Source: Planctomycetota bacterium (GTDB taxonomy: Bacteria; Planctomycetota; Planctomycetia; Gemmatales; Gemmataceae). Taken from it: a DNA stretch of 64,000 bases. The notes beneath the pieces were generated by a model. That model saw only the letters and a program-made list of their open reading frames with translations. It was not told the DNA's origin and did not search any database. Below are positions 26,156 through 35,326 of this stretch, in pieces (position 1 is the stretch's first letter; every line of letters starts with the position of its first letter). A program made the translations under genes and the position numbers. The DNA lies in assembly GCA_016191165.1 (NCBI GenBank), contig JACPPF010000023.1, forward strand, positions 62,001-126,000. The letters run 5' to 3'.

Positions 26156-26725
26156 CTATTCGCCGCCAAAAAGCGCCATCAGCGTGACGCCGGCGATCAA
26201 TATTGCCAAACAGGTGTAGGTGGTAGGAATATTGACAACCCACTGCGCCTCCCCAAGACCAAAATGCGACCCCAGCCGGTGCCAAAGCGCGAACCCAGCC
26301 GGCATGCAAATCGCGCCGAAGGTCCACAAATGCCAGGGCGCGGCGCCGTGCCTCAGCAAATCGCCTGCGTCGCCGACGCGGCCAAACGAACCAATGCCGA
26401 GGTAGGCGCCGTTCGCCATCAAACAAAAACCCGCGAAGAAACGAAAGAGACAGGAAACAGCTACCCCAAACCATTGAGTGACAATCCAGAACACGACCGG
26501 CGCGGCGGCCCCGAAAAGCGGCCCGGCCCAAACAACGACAAGGGGGCGCGGATTCTCGCCCAGGTCGGTGCGTGAGATCGACAAGGGATGCAGCACGACT
26601 TTCGCCACGCGCCCGCCGGTCAGCCAGGCGCCGAGCACATGGCCGTACTCATGCACGGCCATCATGGCCAGCCAGGAAAGCGCAAGCGTGGACGCGATGA
26701 GCACGGTTTGATGCACGCGTTTCAC
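26156..26725 (-). CDS. Polytopic membrane protein with HExxH, M50-like
   Basis: A 189-residue protein with about five hydrophobic segments. The first contains MMAVHEYGHVLGAWLTGG, an HEYGH zinc motif in a membrane helix as in site-2 protease (M50) relatives. VVWAGPLFGAA follows, and a candidate third ligand region (GDAGDLLRHG) lies further on. The N-terminal half resembles the simple M50-like proteins of planctomycetes. Intramembrane proteolysis is inferred only from the motif. Its start overlaps the stop of the DUF2887-like gene by 4 bases, so the two are translationally coupled. Confidence 0.8.
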   Translation of the reverse strand: MKRVHQTVLIASTLALSWLAMMAVHEYGHVLGAWLTGGRVAKVVLHPLSISRTDLGENPRPLVVVWAGPLFGAAAPVVFWIVTQWFGVAVSCLFRFFAGFCLMANGAYLGIGSFGRVGDAGDLLRHGAAPWHLWTFGAICMPAGFALWHRLGSHFGLGEAQWVVNIPTTYTCLAILIAGVTLMALFGGE

Positions 26726-27546
26726 GGTTTGCTCTTGGCAAGTTGACGTACGCGGGGCACGGAGATATCCAATGCCTTGGCGATTTCTTTGGCGGTCATC
26801 CCATTCGCCAAGAGCTTCCGAACCACAACCGCCTGCTCCAACGCCCGACCTTCCTCGCGGCCTTCTTCCCGGCCTTCTTCCCGACCTTCTTCGCGGCCTT
26901 CCGCAAGCGCTTCTTGCCAGACGCGCGTTTTGCGGATATCAGCTAATTGAAACATGGCGCGAACCTCGTCACGGTCTAGTTTGGGGTGGCGGCGAACCAA
27001 CAACTCTTCCACCAATTCTATCACCGTCGCCGCGGATTCTCTATTCGTAATTTCCATCTCCGCTCGGTAAAGCAGATTTTTCACCAGTGGTTTTTCCTCG
27101 TCAGGGTTGGCGGTCACCAACTTCAGGATGCCCAACCCCAAGGGGGGATCAGAAGGCAACGACAGCTCGTCCAGGTAGACTCGCTTCACACGCGGGGAAT
27201 TCAGTAAATCCTCGTAGGTCCGTCGCGCGACCGGCTCCAATTTCCGGCTGCCGAAGATCGCCACCGCAACCCATTCCTGGGCTGGGTCATTTTCGTCAAG
27301 AAAACCAAAAACCTTGGCGAAAAGGTTCGCGTAAAAATTCGCCTTTCGGTAAAACAGCACCTCGACGAAATAAATCGGCAGGCGGTCCTCCGTCGGCAGG
27401 AACAACCCATCAATCCGGAGCGCCTTCTTCAACTCCACCGAATCGAAACGGTACGTGTGCGCCGTTTCGCCAGGGAGACCAAGCACCTGGAATAACGTTT
27501 GCGGCAACCGCTTCAATAGGTGACAGAAAAACGAATCCGTTTCCAT
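26722..27546 (-). CDS. DUF2887/Rpn-like nuclease-fold protein
   Basis: A 274-residue protein resembling the DUF2887 branch of Rpn/PD-(D/E)XK proteins: RFDSVELKKALRIDGLFLP, PIYFVEVLFYRKANFYANLFAKVF and VAIFGSRKLEP supply the D and E-x-(Q/L) positions of the fold. Near residues 216-236 is an EGRE repeat (encoded by 12-bp tandem units), common to this family, before a C-terminal helix-turn-helix-like end (MTAKEIAKALDISVPRVRQLAK). Rpn proteins promote recombination; these DUF2887 relatives are often called putative transposases, without proof. It overlaps the M50-like gene by 4 bases. Confidence 0.85.
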   Translation of the reverse strand: METDSFFCHLLKRLPQTLFQVLGLPGETAHTYRFDSVELKKALRIDGLFLPTEDRLPIYFVEVLFYRKANFYANLFAKVFGFLDENDPAQEWVAVAIFGSRKLEPVARRTYEDLLNSPRVKRVYLDELSLPSDPPLGLGILKLVTANPDEEKPLVKNLLYRAEMEITNRESAATVIELVEELLVRRHPKLDRDEVRAMFQLADIRKTRVWQEALAEGREEGREEGREEGREEGRALEQAVVVRKLLANGMTAKEIAKALDISVPRVRQLAKSKP

Positions 27547-27565
27547 GTGGCGCCTCCGCGGGTGG

Positions 27566-28132
27566 TCATTTTTGCGGCGGCTCCTGCCCCACCACGAAAG
27601 GAAGCGTCAGGCCCGATTGGTCCTGGTACTTGCCCTTCTTGTCGGCGTAGCTTTTTTCGCACACGGCGTCGGCGCGGTGAAACAGGATTTGCGCGATCCC
27701 CTCGTTGGCGTAGATTTTCGCGGGCAGCGGCGTCGTGTTGGAGATTTCGATCGTGATCTTGCCACGCCATTCGGGCTCCAGCGGGGTGACGTTGACGATG
27801 ATCCCGCAGCGAGCGTACGTCGATTTACCCAGGCATACCGCCAACACGTCCCGCGGAATCTCGAAAGATTCGACGGTCGCCGCCAGCGCAAAGCTATTGG
27901 GCGGGATGATGCAGAAATCCCCTTCGATATCGACGAATGCGTTCGGCGCAAAATGCTTGGGATCGATAATGGCGCCGTACACGTTGGTGAACACCTTAAA
28001 ATGCCGGCCCACGCGCACGTCGTAGCCGTAGCTCGACACGCCGAAGGAGATTACTCCCTGGCGAAACGATTCCTCCGCAAAAGGCTCGATCTTGATGTCC
28101 TTGCGAATCTGCCAGTCGGCTAGCAGGCCCAT
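27566..28132 (-). CDS. dcd: dCTP deaminase
   Basis: A 188-residue trimeric enzyme converting dCTP to dUTP and ammonia. [49 protein letters not shown], the catalytic [25 protein letters not shown] (with the essential Glu) and [10 protein letters not shown] are all present. GGAGG precedes the ATG at good spacing. It lies 19 bases downstream of the DUF2887-like gene in the same direction, but no functional link is evident. An MazG-like nucleotide pyrophosphohydrolase is encoded 12 kb to the right. Confidence 0.95.
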   Translation of the reverse strand: MGLLADWQIRKDIKIEPFAEESFRQGVISFGVSSYGYDVRVGRHFKVFTNVYGAIIDPKHFAPNAFVDIEGDFCIIPPNSFALAATVESFEIPRDVLAVCLGKSTYARCGIIVNVTPLEPEWRGKITIEISNTTPLPAKIYANEGIAQILFHRADAVCEKSYADKKGKYQDQSGLTLPFVVGQEPPQK

Positions 28133-28343
28133 GTCGTAATCCTCCGGAAAGATTTCTAGTCCAGTCTATTCGCCGCGCGGGGCTTTGGCACTTCGCACCG
28201 GGCGTTGACGCGGTCCCCTTGCACTTCAGATGTGATTTCGCTTAAAAAACGAGAGCGAACCGTTCGGTTCCAGCTGGCTTGGCGGCAACGTGTGGGGTAT
28301 AACGGGAGGGGTCGTTCGTCTCCTCTCTGGGAGGATGAGGCTC

Positions 28344-29840
28344 ATGCGCTGGATGTTCGCATTCGTGTTTCTGTTCGCGATGAGTTCGGGCCGCACGCTC
28401 GCTCAGCCGGCCGATCCCGATCTGGTCAAGGCTCTCGCGCTCGAACGGGCCATGCGGAAGGTCATCCAGCAAAGCGAGACCTCCATCGCGTGCGTTCTGG
28501 TGTCCCGTTCTGACGCCTACAAGGAATTTGACCAAGGACCCGACCGGACCAGACCCGGAAAGCTCGGCGCCTTTGATCCCGCGGCTTTCAAACGGAATCC
28601 GCGTTACCTTCGCCTTTCCGCCGAGGAGCGCACACACTGGCAGAAACTGTTGGACTTCAGTGAGCCTGGTCATGTACCCAAATCGTTTGGCAGCGGCGTG
28701 GTCGTCGGTCGGGCCGGACTGATCCTCACGAACTATCATGTCGTTCAGGACGCGACCAAGATTTTCGTGCGGCTACCTGGCGGTCTCTCGAGCTATGCCG
28801 ATATTCACGCTGCCGACGCGCGCTGCGACCTGGCAGTGCTAAAGCTGCTTAATCCGAACGCCGCGCCGCTCAGGCCGATTCCGCTGGGCGATGCCGACAA
28901 GATGGAGCGCGGCCAGTTCATCCTGACGCTGTCCAACCCCTTCGCCGCTGGTTTTCGCGACGGTCAGCCCAGCGCCTCCTGGGGCATTTTGAGCAACATT
29001 CGCCGGCGCGCGCCGAATCAACTGAAAGAGGAAGAACGCATCAAGCCATTCCAGTATTACTCCACGCTCTTGCAAACCGATGCCCGCATGCACCTGGGAT
29101 GCAGCGGCGGCGCCCTCTTGAATCTGTCGGGGGAATTAGTCGGGCTCATCACTTCCGTGGCGGCAATTCAGGGAGGCGAAACTCCCGGCGGTTTCGCTCT
29201 CCCCGTCAACGACGCCATGCGCGAAATCATCAAGGTCCTGACGCGCGGCGAAGAGATCGACTACGGCTTCCTTGGCGTCGCTTTTGATCCGGGTAACGGC
29301 GATCCAAAGGGGGGTGTCGTGCTGAAAACTGTCAGCAAGGGCTCCCCCGCGCGCGCCGGCGGCCTGGAAGAGGGCGATGTTCTCGTCGGCGTCAACGGCC
29401 AGGCGATTCACGATAGCGATGATGTGTACACCGCCATCGGCGCCCATCTGGCCGGCGCCAAGGTGCGTGTTCACGTGCGCCGCAACGGCGTCGAACGCAT
29501 CGCGACCGTTACCCTCGCCAAGCTCTACGTGCCCGGCAAGCACATTGCCTCGTCGTTTGGCGCCAGGCCCTATTTTCGCGGACTGCGCGTCGATTATTCG
29601 AGCCTCGTGGTCCAGCAACCCGGTCGACCGTTCGGGCATATTCCGCAGGGCGTGCTGGTGACCGACGTTCAAGGCGGCACCCCCGCCGATCGCGCCAACG
29701 CCAAGATCGGCGATCTCATCACCCACGTGAACGGCATCGCCATCGCCACCCCGGCTGCGTTTTACCAGCGCGTGCAAGAGGCGCGCGGCCCCGTGGAGTT
29801 GTCGCTCTATGCCAATGGCGCCAAGCTCGTCATTCGATGA
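28344..29840 (+). CDS. HtrA/DegP-type serine protease with two PDZ domains
   Basis: A 498-residue exported protease. The ATG at 28344 has GGGAGG about 9 bases upstream and opens a signal peptide ending RTLAQ. The trypsin-like triad is His in LTNYHVV near 130, Asp in RCDLAVLKL near 162 and Ser in GCSGGALLN near 252. PDZ1 runs from about 310 (GVVLKTVSKGSPARAGGLEEGDVLVGVNG) and PDZ2 from about 430 (GVLVTDVQGGTPADRANAKIGDLITHVNG). This is periplasmic protein quality control. A segment of about 50 residues between signal peptide and catalytic domain looks lineage-specific. It precedes a sugar isomerase-like gene by 87 bases. Confidence 0.93.
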   Translation: MRWMFAFVFLFAMSSGRTLAQPADPDLVKALALERAMRKVIQQSETSIACVLVSRSDAYKEFDQGPDRTRPGKLGAFDPAAFKRNPRYLRLSAEERTHWQKLLDFSEPGHVPKSFGSGVVVGRAGLILTNYHVVQDATKIFVRLPGGLSSYADIHAADARCDLAVLKLLNPNAAPLRPIPLGDADKMERGQFILTLSNPFAAGFRDGQPSASWGILSNIRRRAPNQLKEEERIKPFQYYSTLLQTDARMHLGCSGGALLNLSGELVGLITSVAAIQGGETPGGFALPVNDAMREIIKVLTRGEEIDYGFLGVAFDPGNGDPKGGVVLKTVSKGSPARAGGLEEGDVLVGVNGQAIHDSDDVYTAIGAHLAGAKVRVHVRRNGVERIATVTLAKLYVPGKHIASSFGARPYFRGLRVDYSSLVVQQPGRPFGHIPQGVLVTDVQGGTPADRANAKIGDLITHVNGIAIATPAAFYQRVQEARGPVELSLYANGAKLVIR

Positions 29841-29927
29841 AACCCAATTCCAACCAGAGCGCCAGCGACGGACCGATCGTTGCCCTTCGCTGGCGCTCTG
29901 GCTCGGATTACGCGAGAGAAAATCCCC

Positions 29928-30752
29928 ATGCGCTATGCCATCTGCAATGAAACCTTTGAAGGCTGGGACCACGCCCGCACCTGCAAAACCGCGGCTGAGT
30001 TAGGCTACACCGGCCTGGAAATCGCGCCGTTCACGCTCGCCCCGCGCATCACCGACGTGACCGCCGCGCATCGCAAACAATTGAAACAGGAGGCGGAGGC
30101 CGCGGGCTTGCAAATCATCGGCTTGCACTGGCTGCTGGCCAAGACGGAAGGGTTGCAACTGACATCGCCGGACGTTGCGATTCGTCAGCGCACGGCCGAT
30201 TACCTGGTTGAACTCGCGCGTGCTTGCCGGGATCTGGGCGGCGACCTGATGGTTTTCGGTTCGCCCGCGCAGCGGCGTATTCCCGCCGGTGCGACGCGCG
30301 AGCATGCGGTGGATTTCGCCGTCGATACGTTCAAGCGCGCGCAAGGCGGGATCGCGGATGCAGGCGTGCGGCTTTGCCTGGAGCCGCTCGCGCCGACGGA
30401 GGCCGACTTCATTCAGACCGCGGCCGAGGCCTGCGATATCCTTGACCGCCTGGCTCATCCGAGTTTCGTCCTGCATCTGGACGTGAAGGCGATGAGTTCC
30501 GAAACGATCCCGATCCCCGAGTTGATCCGCACTCATGCCGCGCGGACGGGGCACTTCCACGCCAACGACGCCAACCGCCGCGGCCCGGGGTTTGGCGCCG
30601 TTGATTTCGTGCCGATCTTCCGTGCCCTCAAGGAAACGAACTACTCCGGCTGGGTGTCCGTGGAAGTGTTCGACTACACGCCGGATCCAGTGACGATCGC
30701 ACGCGAAAGCATCCGCTACATGCGCGAATGCGAATCCCGCCTCCTCGTTTAG
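29928..30752 (+). CDS. Sugar phosphate isomerase/epimerase-like TIM-barrel protein
   Basis: A 274-residue AP-endonuclease-2-type TIM barrel, no signal peptide. GYTGLEIAPFTL, LQIIGLHWLL, the Glu in LCLEPLAPTEAD, HLDVKAMSSE, HFHANDANRRGPGFG and WVSVEVFDYTPDP give the Glu, Asp, His and Glu ligands of the metal site in the usual order. Members isomerise or epimerise sugars or inosose; the substrate here is unknown. Start 29928 chosen by homology; longer upstream frame overlaps repeats. A ceramidase-like gene starts 47 bases downstream. Confidence 0.87.
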   Translation: MRYAICNETFEGWDHARTCKTAAELGYTGLEIAPFTLAPRITDVTAAHRKQLKQEAEAAGLQIIGLHWLLAKTEGLQLTSPDVAIRQRTADYLVELARACRDLGGDLMVFGSPAQRRIPAGATREHAVDFAVDTFKRAQGGIADAGVRLCLEPLAPTEADFIQTAAEACDILDRLAHPSFVLHLDVKAMSSETIPIPELIRTHAARTGHFHANDANRRGPGFGAVDFVPIFRALKETNYSGWVSVEVFDYTPDPVTIARESIRYMRECESRLLV

Positions 30753-30799
30753 CGCCCGCGCCGCGCCCGCGTTTTCAGGATCCATTTTCCACGTGCCCC

Positions 30800-32191
30800 A
30801 TGAAAAAACAATTCGTTGCCATCGCCGTCTTCGCTTTCATCCTTCCTTCCGTCCACGCGCAACCGAATTTGTGCGTCGGCTTCGCCGAGACCAATATCAC
30901 CCCCGACATCAAGGCGAAACCCGTCTGGCTCGCCGGCTTCGGCAAGAACCGCAAGGCGACCAGGGTTCACGATGCGCTCTTCGCTCGCGCCATCGTGCTC
31001 GAACATGACCGCAAAAAAATCGCCATCGTCTCGGTCGATGTGGTCGGACTGTTCAACGACGTCGTCCAAAACGTGCGCAAGAAATTGCCCGGTTTTACCT
31101 ACATCCTTGTTTCCAGCACGCACAACCACGAGGGACCGGACACGATGGGTTTGTGGGGACCCGACCTCATCACCAGCGGCATCGACCCGGCCTACATGAA
31201 ACAACTTGAGCTGGGCATCGCCGCGGCAATCCTGCAAGCGGACAAGAACAAGGCGCCCGCCCTCGCACGCATCGGCACCGCGAAAGGGCCAGAGCTGTTG
31301 CACGATGGCCGCGAGCCCTTCATCAAGCATGACGAACTGGTGGCGTTGCGATTTGAGAATCAGGCCAAGAAAGCCGTCGGCATCGTCGTGCAGTGGAACT
31401 GCCACCCGGAAACCCTGTCGAGCAAGAACACCGAGATAAGCGCCGATTTCGTCGGCTATACCGTTTCTTACCTAAAGAAAAAATACCGATGTCCCGTCGT
31501 CTACTTGACAGGCACGGTCGGCGGACTGATGACCTCGCTGCGTGTCGAGGTAAAGGATGAGCAAGGAACGCCGCTGGCCGACGGCACATTCGCCAAGACC
31601 CGGCGCTACGGCCTGTTGCTTGGCAAACTTGCGGAAAGCGCCCTCGAAGGCGCAAAACCTGTCAAGCTTACGCCCCTGGCATTTCGCGCCAGGCGGTTCT
31701 TCGTGCCGATCGACAATCAATTCTACCTTCTTGGCTACAGCCTGGGAATCCTGAAACGGGACGCGTACTTGTGGACCGGCGATCCACTCAAGGCGGAATT
31801 GGTGAAAGGTAAACTCAATCTGAAGAAACGCCTGGCCATCGCGTCGGAGGTCGGCTGGCTGAAACTTGGGGACCTGGAAATCGCGGCGATCCCCGGCGAA
31901 ATCTATCCGGAGCTGGTCCTGGGCAAGGTCCAGAATCCGCCCGACCCTGGCGCCGATTTCCCCAACGCTCCCATCGAGCCCGGCATCTACGCCCAATTGA
32001 AAAGCAAACACCGCATGATCGTCGGCCTGGCCAACGACGAGATCGGCTACATCCTTCCCAAACGCCAGTGGGACATGGAGGCGCCGTTTTGCTATGGCCG
32101 CAAGCGAGCCCAATATGGCGAAGAGAACAGCCTCGGCCCGGACACGGGACCGATCCTGTGCGATGTGTTTCGCGGTCTTTTGAAACGCTAG
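30800..32191 (+). CDS. Secreted neutral/alkaline ceramidase-like hydrolase
   Basis: A 463-residue exported protein with signal peptide ending SVHAQ. The mature start LCVGFAETNITPDI, VHDALFARAIVLEHD, SVDVVGLF, SSTHNHEGPDTMG and VQWNCHPETL match the N-terminal catalytic domain of neutral ceramidases, with His residues for zinc in SSTHNHEGPD and NCHPE. The C-terminal immunoglobulin-like domain of full ceramidases is missing. Planctomycetes encode many such proteins, whose substrates are not established. It shares direction with the isomerase-like gene. Confidence 0.87.
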   Translation: MKKQFVAIAVFAFILPSVHAQPNLCVGFAETNITPDIKAKPVWLAGFGKNRKATRVHDALFARAIVLEHDRKKIAIVSVDVVGLFNDVVQNVRKKLPGFTYILVSSTHNHEGPDTMGLWGPDLITSGIDPAYMKQLELGIAAAILQADKNKAPALARIGTAKGPELLHDGREPFIKHDELVALRFENQAKKAVGIVVQWNCHPETLSSKNTEISADFVGYTVSYLKKKYRCPVVYLTGTVGGLMTSLRVEVKDEQGTPLADGTFAKTRRYGLLLGKLAESALEGAKPVKLTPLAFRARRFFVPIDNQFYLLGYSLGILKRDAYLWTGDPLKAELVKGKLNLKKRLAIASEVGWLKLGDLEIAAIPGEIYPELVLGKVQNPPDPGADFPNAPIEPGIYAQLKSKHRMIVGLANDEIGYILPKRQWDMEAPFCYGRKRAQYGEENSLGPDTGPILCDVFRGLLKR

Positions 32192-32225
32192 CCGTCACGC
32201 CAACGCGGGGCGACTCGCGGTGAAT

Positions 32226-32726
32226 TCAGTCGTCATCATCATCGCGCGGCCGTTTCTTCTTCGCGGGCTTTTCCGAAATGGCGTCATCGTCGTCGTCGCG
32301 GTCACGGGATCGTTTGGATGGACGATCGTCGTCGTCATCGCGGTCGCGTTTCTTCTTGCCGCGGTCGGCGCCGGAAGCCGCACCCCGAGCTGCGAACGCG
32401 GCAAAAACCAGCGCGCCCACGCACAGGGCCGTGCAAAGGTTCGAGGAAATGGTAATGCCCCGGCTCGTCCACATGACGCGGTTGAACGCACCCATGCCTG
32501 GATTCTGGCCGAGCAAGGCGCGCGGCAGCCAGACATGAGCCGCGGGGAAAATACAGGTAAAGAGCAGCAACACCCCGCAAGCGATCAGCCCGACCAGCGC
32601 GGGCGTGGAGGCGGTCTTCCAGTTCAACCCTGACCAAACGATGCCGCCAACGCAGGCCAGCATGATTGGAATCAGGAACGACAGCAGCAGGAAATAGGTT
32701 TTGAATCCAGATTCTTCCACAAACAT
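32226..32726 (-). CDS. Four-span membrane protein with charged low-complexity tail
   Basis: A 166-residue protein with about four hydrophobic helices (YFLLLSFLIPIMLACVGGIVW, ALVGLIACGVLLLFTCIF, ITISSNLCTALCVGALVFAAF and a weaker span) and a C-terminal tail of about 50 residues of Lys, Arg and Asp with runs of DDDDD. Start at 32726 is preferred since GGAG lies 8 bases upstream; 32777 is the alternative. No family recognised. The tail comes from simple trinucleotide-like repeats (GTC/ATC). Downstream of the DUF6817 gene. Confidence 0.75.
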   Translation of the reverse strand: MFVEESGFKTYFLLLSFLIPIMLACVGGIVWSGLNWKTASTPALVGLIACGVLLLFTCIFPAAHVWLPRALLGQNPGMGAFNRVMWTSRGITISSNLCTALCVGALVFAAFAARGAASGADRGKKKRDRDDDDDRPSKRSRDRDDDDDAISEKPAKKKRPRDDDDD

Positions 32727-32782
32727 TTCTCGAACTCCCGTGGAACCATTGAGATGCGCTGGAGTTGCGGGTTGCAATCAAA

Positions 32783-33331
32783 TCAGGACGCTTTCGGCTC
32801 GCCGGCGAAAACCCGATCGTACAGATCGACAGCCTTGCCTCCCAGCCGTTCCGCCATGCGGCGATACGCGGCCCGGCGGTAGTCCCAGCCGTACCGCGAA
32901 CGCGGGATTTGCTCCATCCAGTCGTAAAGGTGCACCCGGCAAAGATCGTCGAAGTCGACGCGCGACAGTTCCACCGTTTCACCGGTGAGACGATCGACGA
33001 AACGGTAGGTCTCGCCATCGCCGAGCGCAGCCTCGTCAAAGGTCTCACGCTGCATCGCGCAGTTGAGATAGGCGAGCATCTCGGCCCGTTCGCCGATCAG
33101 GGCGCGGACCTGGTCACGGCTTTCCACGGGAAGCTTGAAACCCTGGAACTTCTGGGTGCCATAAATCGAATGAAACATCCCCGCGCGGCACAATTCCTCG
33201 GTCAGCCCCTCCGATTCCATCAGGCGGTAGACATTGACGAGATGCCCCAGATAGGTCTTTTCAGTATGCGGCACCTTTTCGATACCGAGATCGATCAAGA
33301 AATCGGTCCATTGCTTGTAGGCAGCTTGCAT
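32783..33331 (-). CDS. DUF6817 protein (HD-like fold)
   Basis: A 182-residue protein. HTEKTYLGHLVNVYRLMES and LCRAGMFHSIYGTQKFQ carry the His-rich and HS-YGT motifs of DUF6817, a family resembling HD-type phosphohydrolases with His-His-Ser-Tyr arrangement. The C-terminal half (YRFVDRLTGETVELSRVDFDDLCRVHL) is family-typical. Biochemical role unknown. The start lacks a strong RBS but fits the alignment. The neighbouring membrane protein gene starts 57 bases downstream. Confidence 0.82.
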   Translation of the reverse strand: MQAAYKQWTDFLIDLGIEKVPHTEKTYLGHLVNVYRLMESEGLTEELCRAGMFHSIYGTQKFQGFKLPVESRDQVRALIGERAEMLAYLNCAMQRETFDEAALGDGETYRFVDRLTGETVELSRVDFDDLCRVHLYDWMEQIPRSRYGWDYRRAAYRRMAERLGGKAVDLYDRVFAGEPKAS

Positions 33332-33457
33332 GACGGGATCCTCGCGGCGGTGAGGATCATCTTAAATGAAATAGGAGGGGTGGCAAGGCGCTTCCCCGGC
33401 GCCGTTTGCGGCGTAGGCGTCGCGAGGCGACGGGCGGGCGCTAAACGAGGAGAACGG

Positions 33458-34810
33458 TTACGGACTGCTCGGTTCAATATCGCGAATCTTCACCTTGGGC
33501 AGCGACAGGTCCACCTTGATCTTGTCAAACGTGATGGCTTCGCCAATGTTGCCCGCAAGGTCGATCGCTTCGACGCGAACGTAAAACTGATAGGGCAGAG
33601 GCTCAGGCATTTTCCAGACATACTTGCCGGTGTTGGGAAGTTTCTCGGCCAGGGTGTTCCAAGGACCGCTCTTGTCTTCGGCATAGGCCAGGCGGATGGG
33701 CATTGGGCCGAGGTTTTTGTCGCGCGCGGTCCAGGCGAGGGAGAGCTTGCCTTTCTCGGAACCGTTGCCGACGAGCACGTCTTGCAGCTGGACAACCGGT
33801 TTGGTGAGATCGACCTCAATCCAAAACTGCGGCGCCTCGCCGGCGCGCGGGGGGCGATCGCCTAGCCCCACTCCGCTCTTGGCAACGAGCGAGATGCCGT
33901 AGATGCCCTCGTCATCGACCTTGAAGGTGAGCTTCTTGGTCTCAGTGGCATCGCCGGGGTTCTTGACGTCAAGCGGGAAATCGGCAAGCCGATTCCAGGT
34001 GCGCCCCTTGTAGAGGGAGTACCAGAGCTCGACAGACGAGACGCCGGAGGGCCCGACATCCTTGAGTTCATAGCTCAGGGAAATCTGTTTGCTGTTGACG
34101 AATTTGCGCTGGAGGTCCCGTAATGGGTCGACCTGGGGGGCCAGGTTGGGATTGTTGAACTGGGGGTTGGCGCCCGCGCGAACCGTGGTGCGATCTTCGC
34201 CGACGTTGCCCGCCCGGTCGCGTGCCAGGACGCGAACCTCGACCTGACCGTTGCTGCGCGGATCCCAAGTGGCCTGGTTGCCTCCACCGGGGATGGTGAC
34301 GGGCAGCCAGGTCGCGCTGCCGGCGACGCGATATTCGACTCGCACGGCGTCGGGCAGGGCGGTGTCGAGGTTGTCGTCCCTGACCGACCAGGACACGCCG
34401 ACCTCGCCGTTCCGCGCTGCGACGGGCTGAACCTGAACGACCGGTGGAACCGTATCGACGATCACTTTCAGGTTCGGCTTGAAATCGTCCACCCCGGCGG
34501 GGAATTGTTTGCCCTGTTGATCCACGGTCTGGACCGTGAACCAGTAGAGCCCGTCGTGCAACGTGCTGAAACGGAAGTGCTGGTCGATGGGCGCGGCTGT
34601 CGCCGTGTATTGCCAGGTACGGCCCTGATTGGTGGAGACATACAGGCGGACCTGCGTGATTCGGGCCGTGGTCTGGTCGTTCTTGAACGGGATTTTGAAC
34701 TGGCGATGCTGGAAGAAGATAACGCCGGCTGACGGTTCCTGGGCGCAGGCCATGATTGGGACGAGCCCGCCGACCGCCAGGCACATCAGCAGCAGAAACA
34801 ACGTCCGCAT
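33458..34810 (-). CDS. Secreted multi-domain Ig/fibronectin-like protein
   Basis: A 450-residue protein from the start at 34810 (34822 is an alternative), signal peptide ending MACAQ. Three repeats of about 110 residues follow, each with WTVRD/WSVRDDNLD, VEYRVAGSATWLPV, VRVLARDRAGNVGED motifs (SVRD-D-N ... A-DRAGN), a bacterial Ig-like arrangement seen in planctomycete surface proteins. Examples are VSWSVRDDNLDTALPDAVRVEYR and LSLAWTARDKNLG with YVRVEAIDLAGNIGEA. No catalytic residues seen. It may be part of the cell envelope or secreted matrix; function unknown. The stop is flanked by a GCGCTAAAC repeat end. Confidence 0.82.
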   Translation of the reverse strand: MRTLFLLLMCLAVGGLVPIMACAQEPSAGVIFFQHRQFKIPFKNDQTTARITQVRLYVSTNQGRTWQYTATAAPIDQHFRFSTLHDGLYWFTVQTVDQQGKQFPAGVDDFKPNLKVIVDTVPPVVQVQPVAARNGEVGVSWSVRDDNLDTALPDAVRVEYRVAGSATWLPVTIPGGGNQATWDPRSNGQVEVRVLARDRAGNVGEDRTTVRAGANPQFNNPNLAPQVDPLRDLQRKFVNSKQISLSYELKDVGPSGVSSVELWYSLYKGRTWNRLADFPLDVKNPGDATETKKLTFKVDDEGIYGISLVAKSGVGLGDRPPRAGEAPQFWIEVDLTKPVVQLQDVLVGNGSEKGKLSLAWTARDKNLGPMPIRLAYAEDKSGPWNTLAEKLPNTGKYVWKMPEPLPYQFYVRVEAIDLAGNIGEAITFDKIKVDLSLPKVKIRDIEPSSP

Positions 34811-35045
34811 GAGAGAACCCATGAATTCGGTCAGGTCTTTCGTGCATGAGGAGCACGGCGCAGACCTACACGTAATCCACTATCGGCATGGGGGACGGCG
34901 GACTTGAGGGGAAGAACGAAAGGATGCGAAATTGGGGAACCTAGGAAAAGACGATTCGCACGCAGGCGAGCCGCCGGACTTGGTCCGGCGGTGTTTCCCC
35001 GCGTCAAGTAGCATTGCCGCGACAAGCCGGCCGCTCGCCACCATT

Positions 35046-35207
35046 TTATTTACTCGGGACTTTCGGCATTTCGGGTTTCTTCATCTCATCTTTTCCGGGA
35101 GCGGCCGGGATGTTGTCCGGCTTTGTCGCTTCCCGATTGGAGCATCCAGCCGCGAACGAAAACAACGCCAGCAAGGCCACGCCAAGAAGATTGCGAAAGA
35201 ATTTCAT
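35046..35207 (-). CDS. Small lipoprotein (53 residues)
   Basis: A 53-residue frame not long enough to appear in coarse ORF lists. [20 protein letters not shown] leads to a lipobox ending in GC (FAAGC), then a proline/lysine-rich tail ending PKVPSK. GAGGAAG lies 7 bases before the ATG. It lies 120 bases downstream of the DUF1559 prepilin-like gene, a pairing common in planctomycetes. It would be a substrate of the Lgt encoded at 11320. Function unknown. Confidence 0.75.
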   Translation of the reverse strand: MKFFRNLLGVALLALFSFAAGCSNREATKPDNIPAAPGKDEMKKPEMPKVPSK

Positions 35208-35262
35208 CAGTGACTTCCTCAAAAAACCAGATCGCCGCGGTGAATCGGAATCAAGAACCGCA

Positions 35263-35288
35263 CCGCGAGACTCTTATGAGTCTCGCGG
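35263..35288. repeat. 11-bp hairpin between the prepilin and lipoprotein genes
   Basis: CCGCGAGACTC and its exact complement with a 4-base TTAT loop. On the minus strand it lies 64 bases after the DUF1559 stop and 56 bases before the lipoprotein start. No T-run, so it may lower, rather than end, transcription, or protect the upstream mRNA. Confidence 0.55.
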
Positions 35289-35326
35289 CTTCAGGTTTGG
35301 ACAAGGAGGGTCGCTTGGAAAAAAGC

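Noticed and set aside
26880-26905. CRISPR-like array in the EGRE-coding repeat of the DUF2887 gene
   Set aside because: The 12-bp tandem units have no spacers and encode an in-frame peptide repeat typical of the family.
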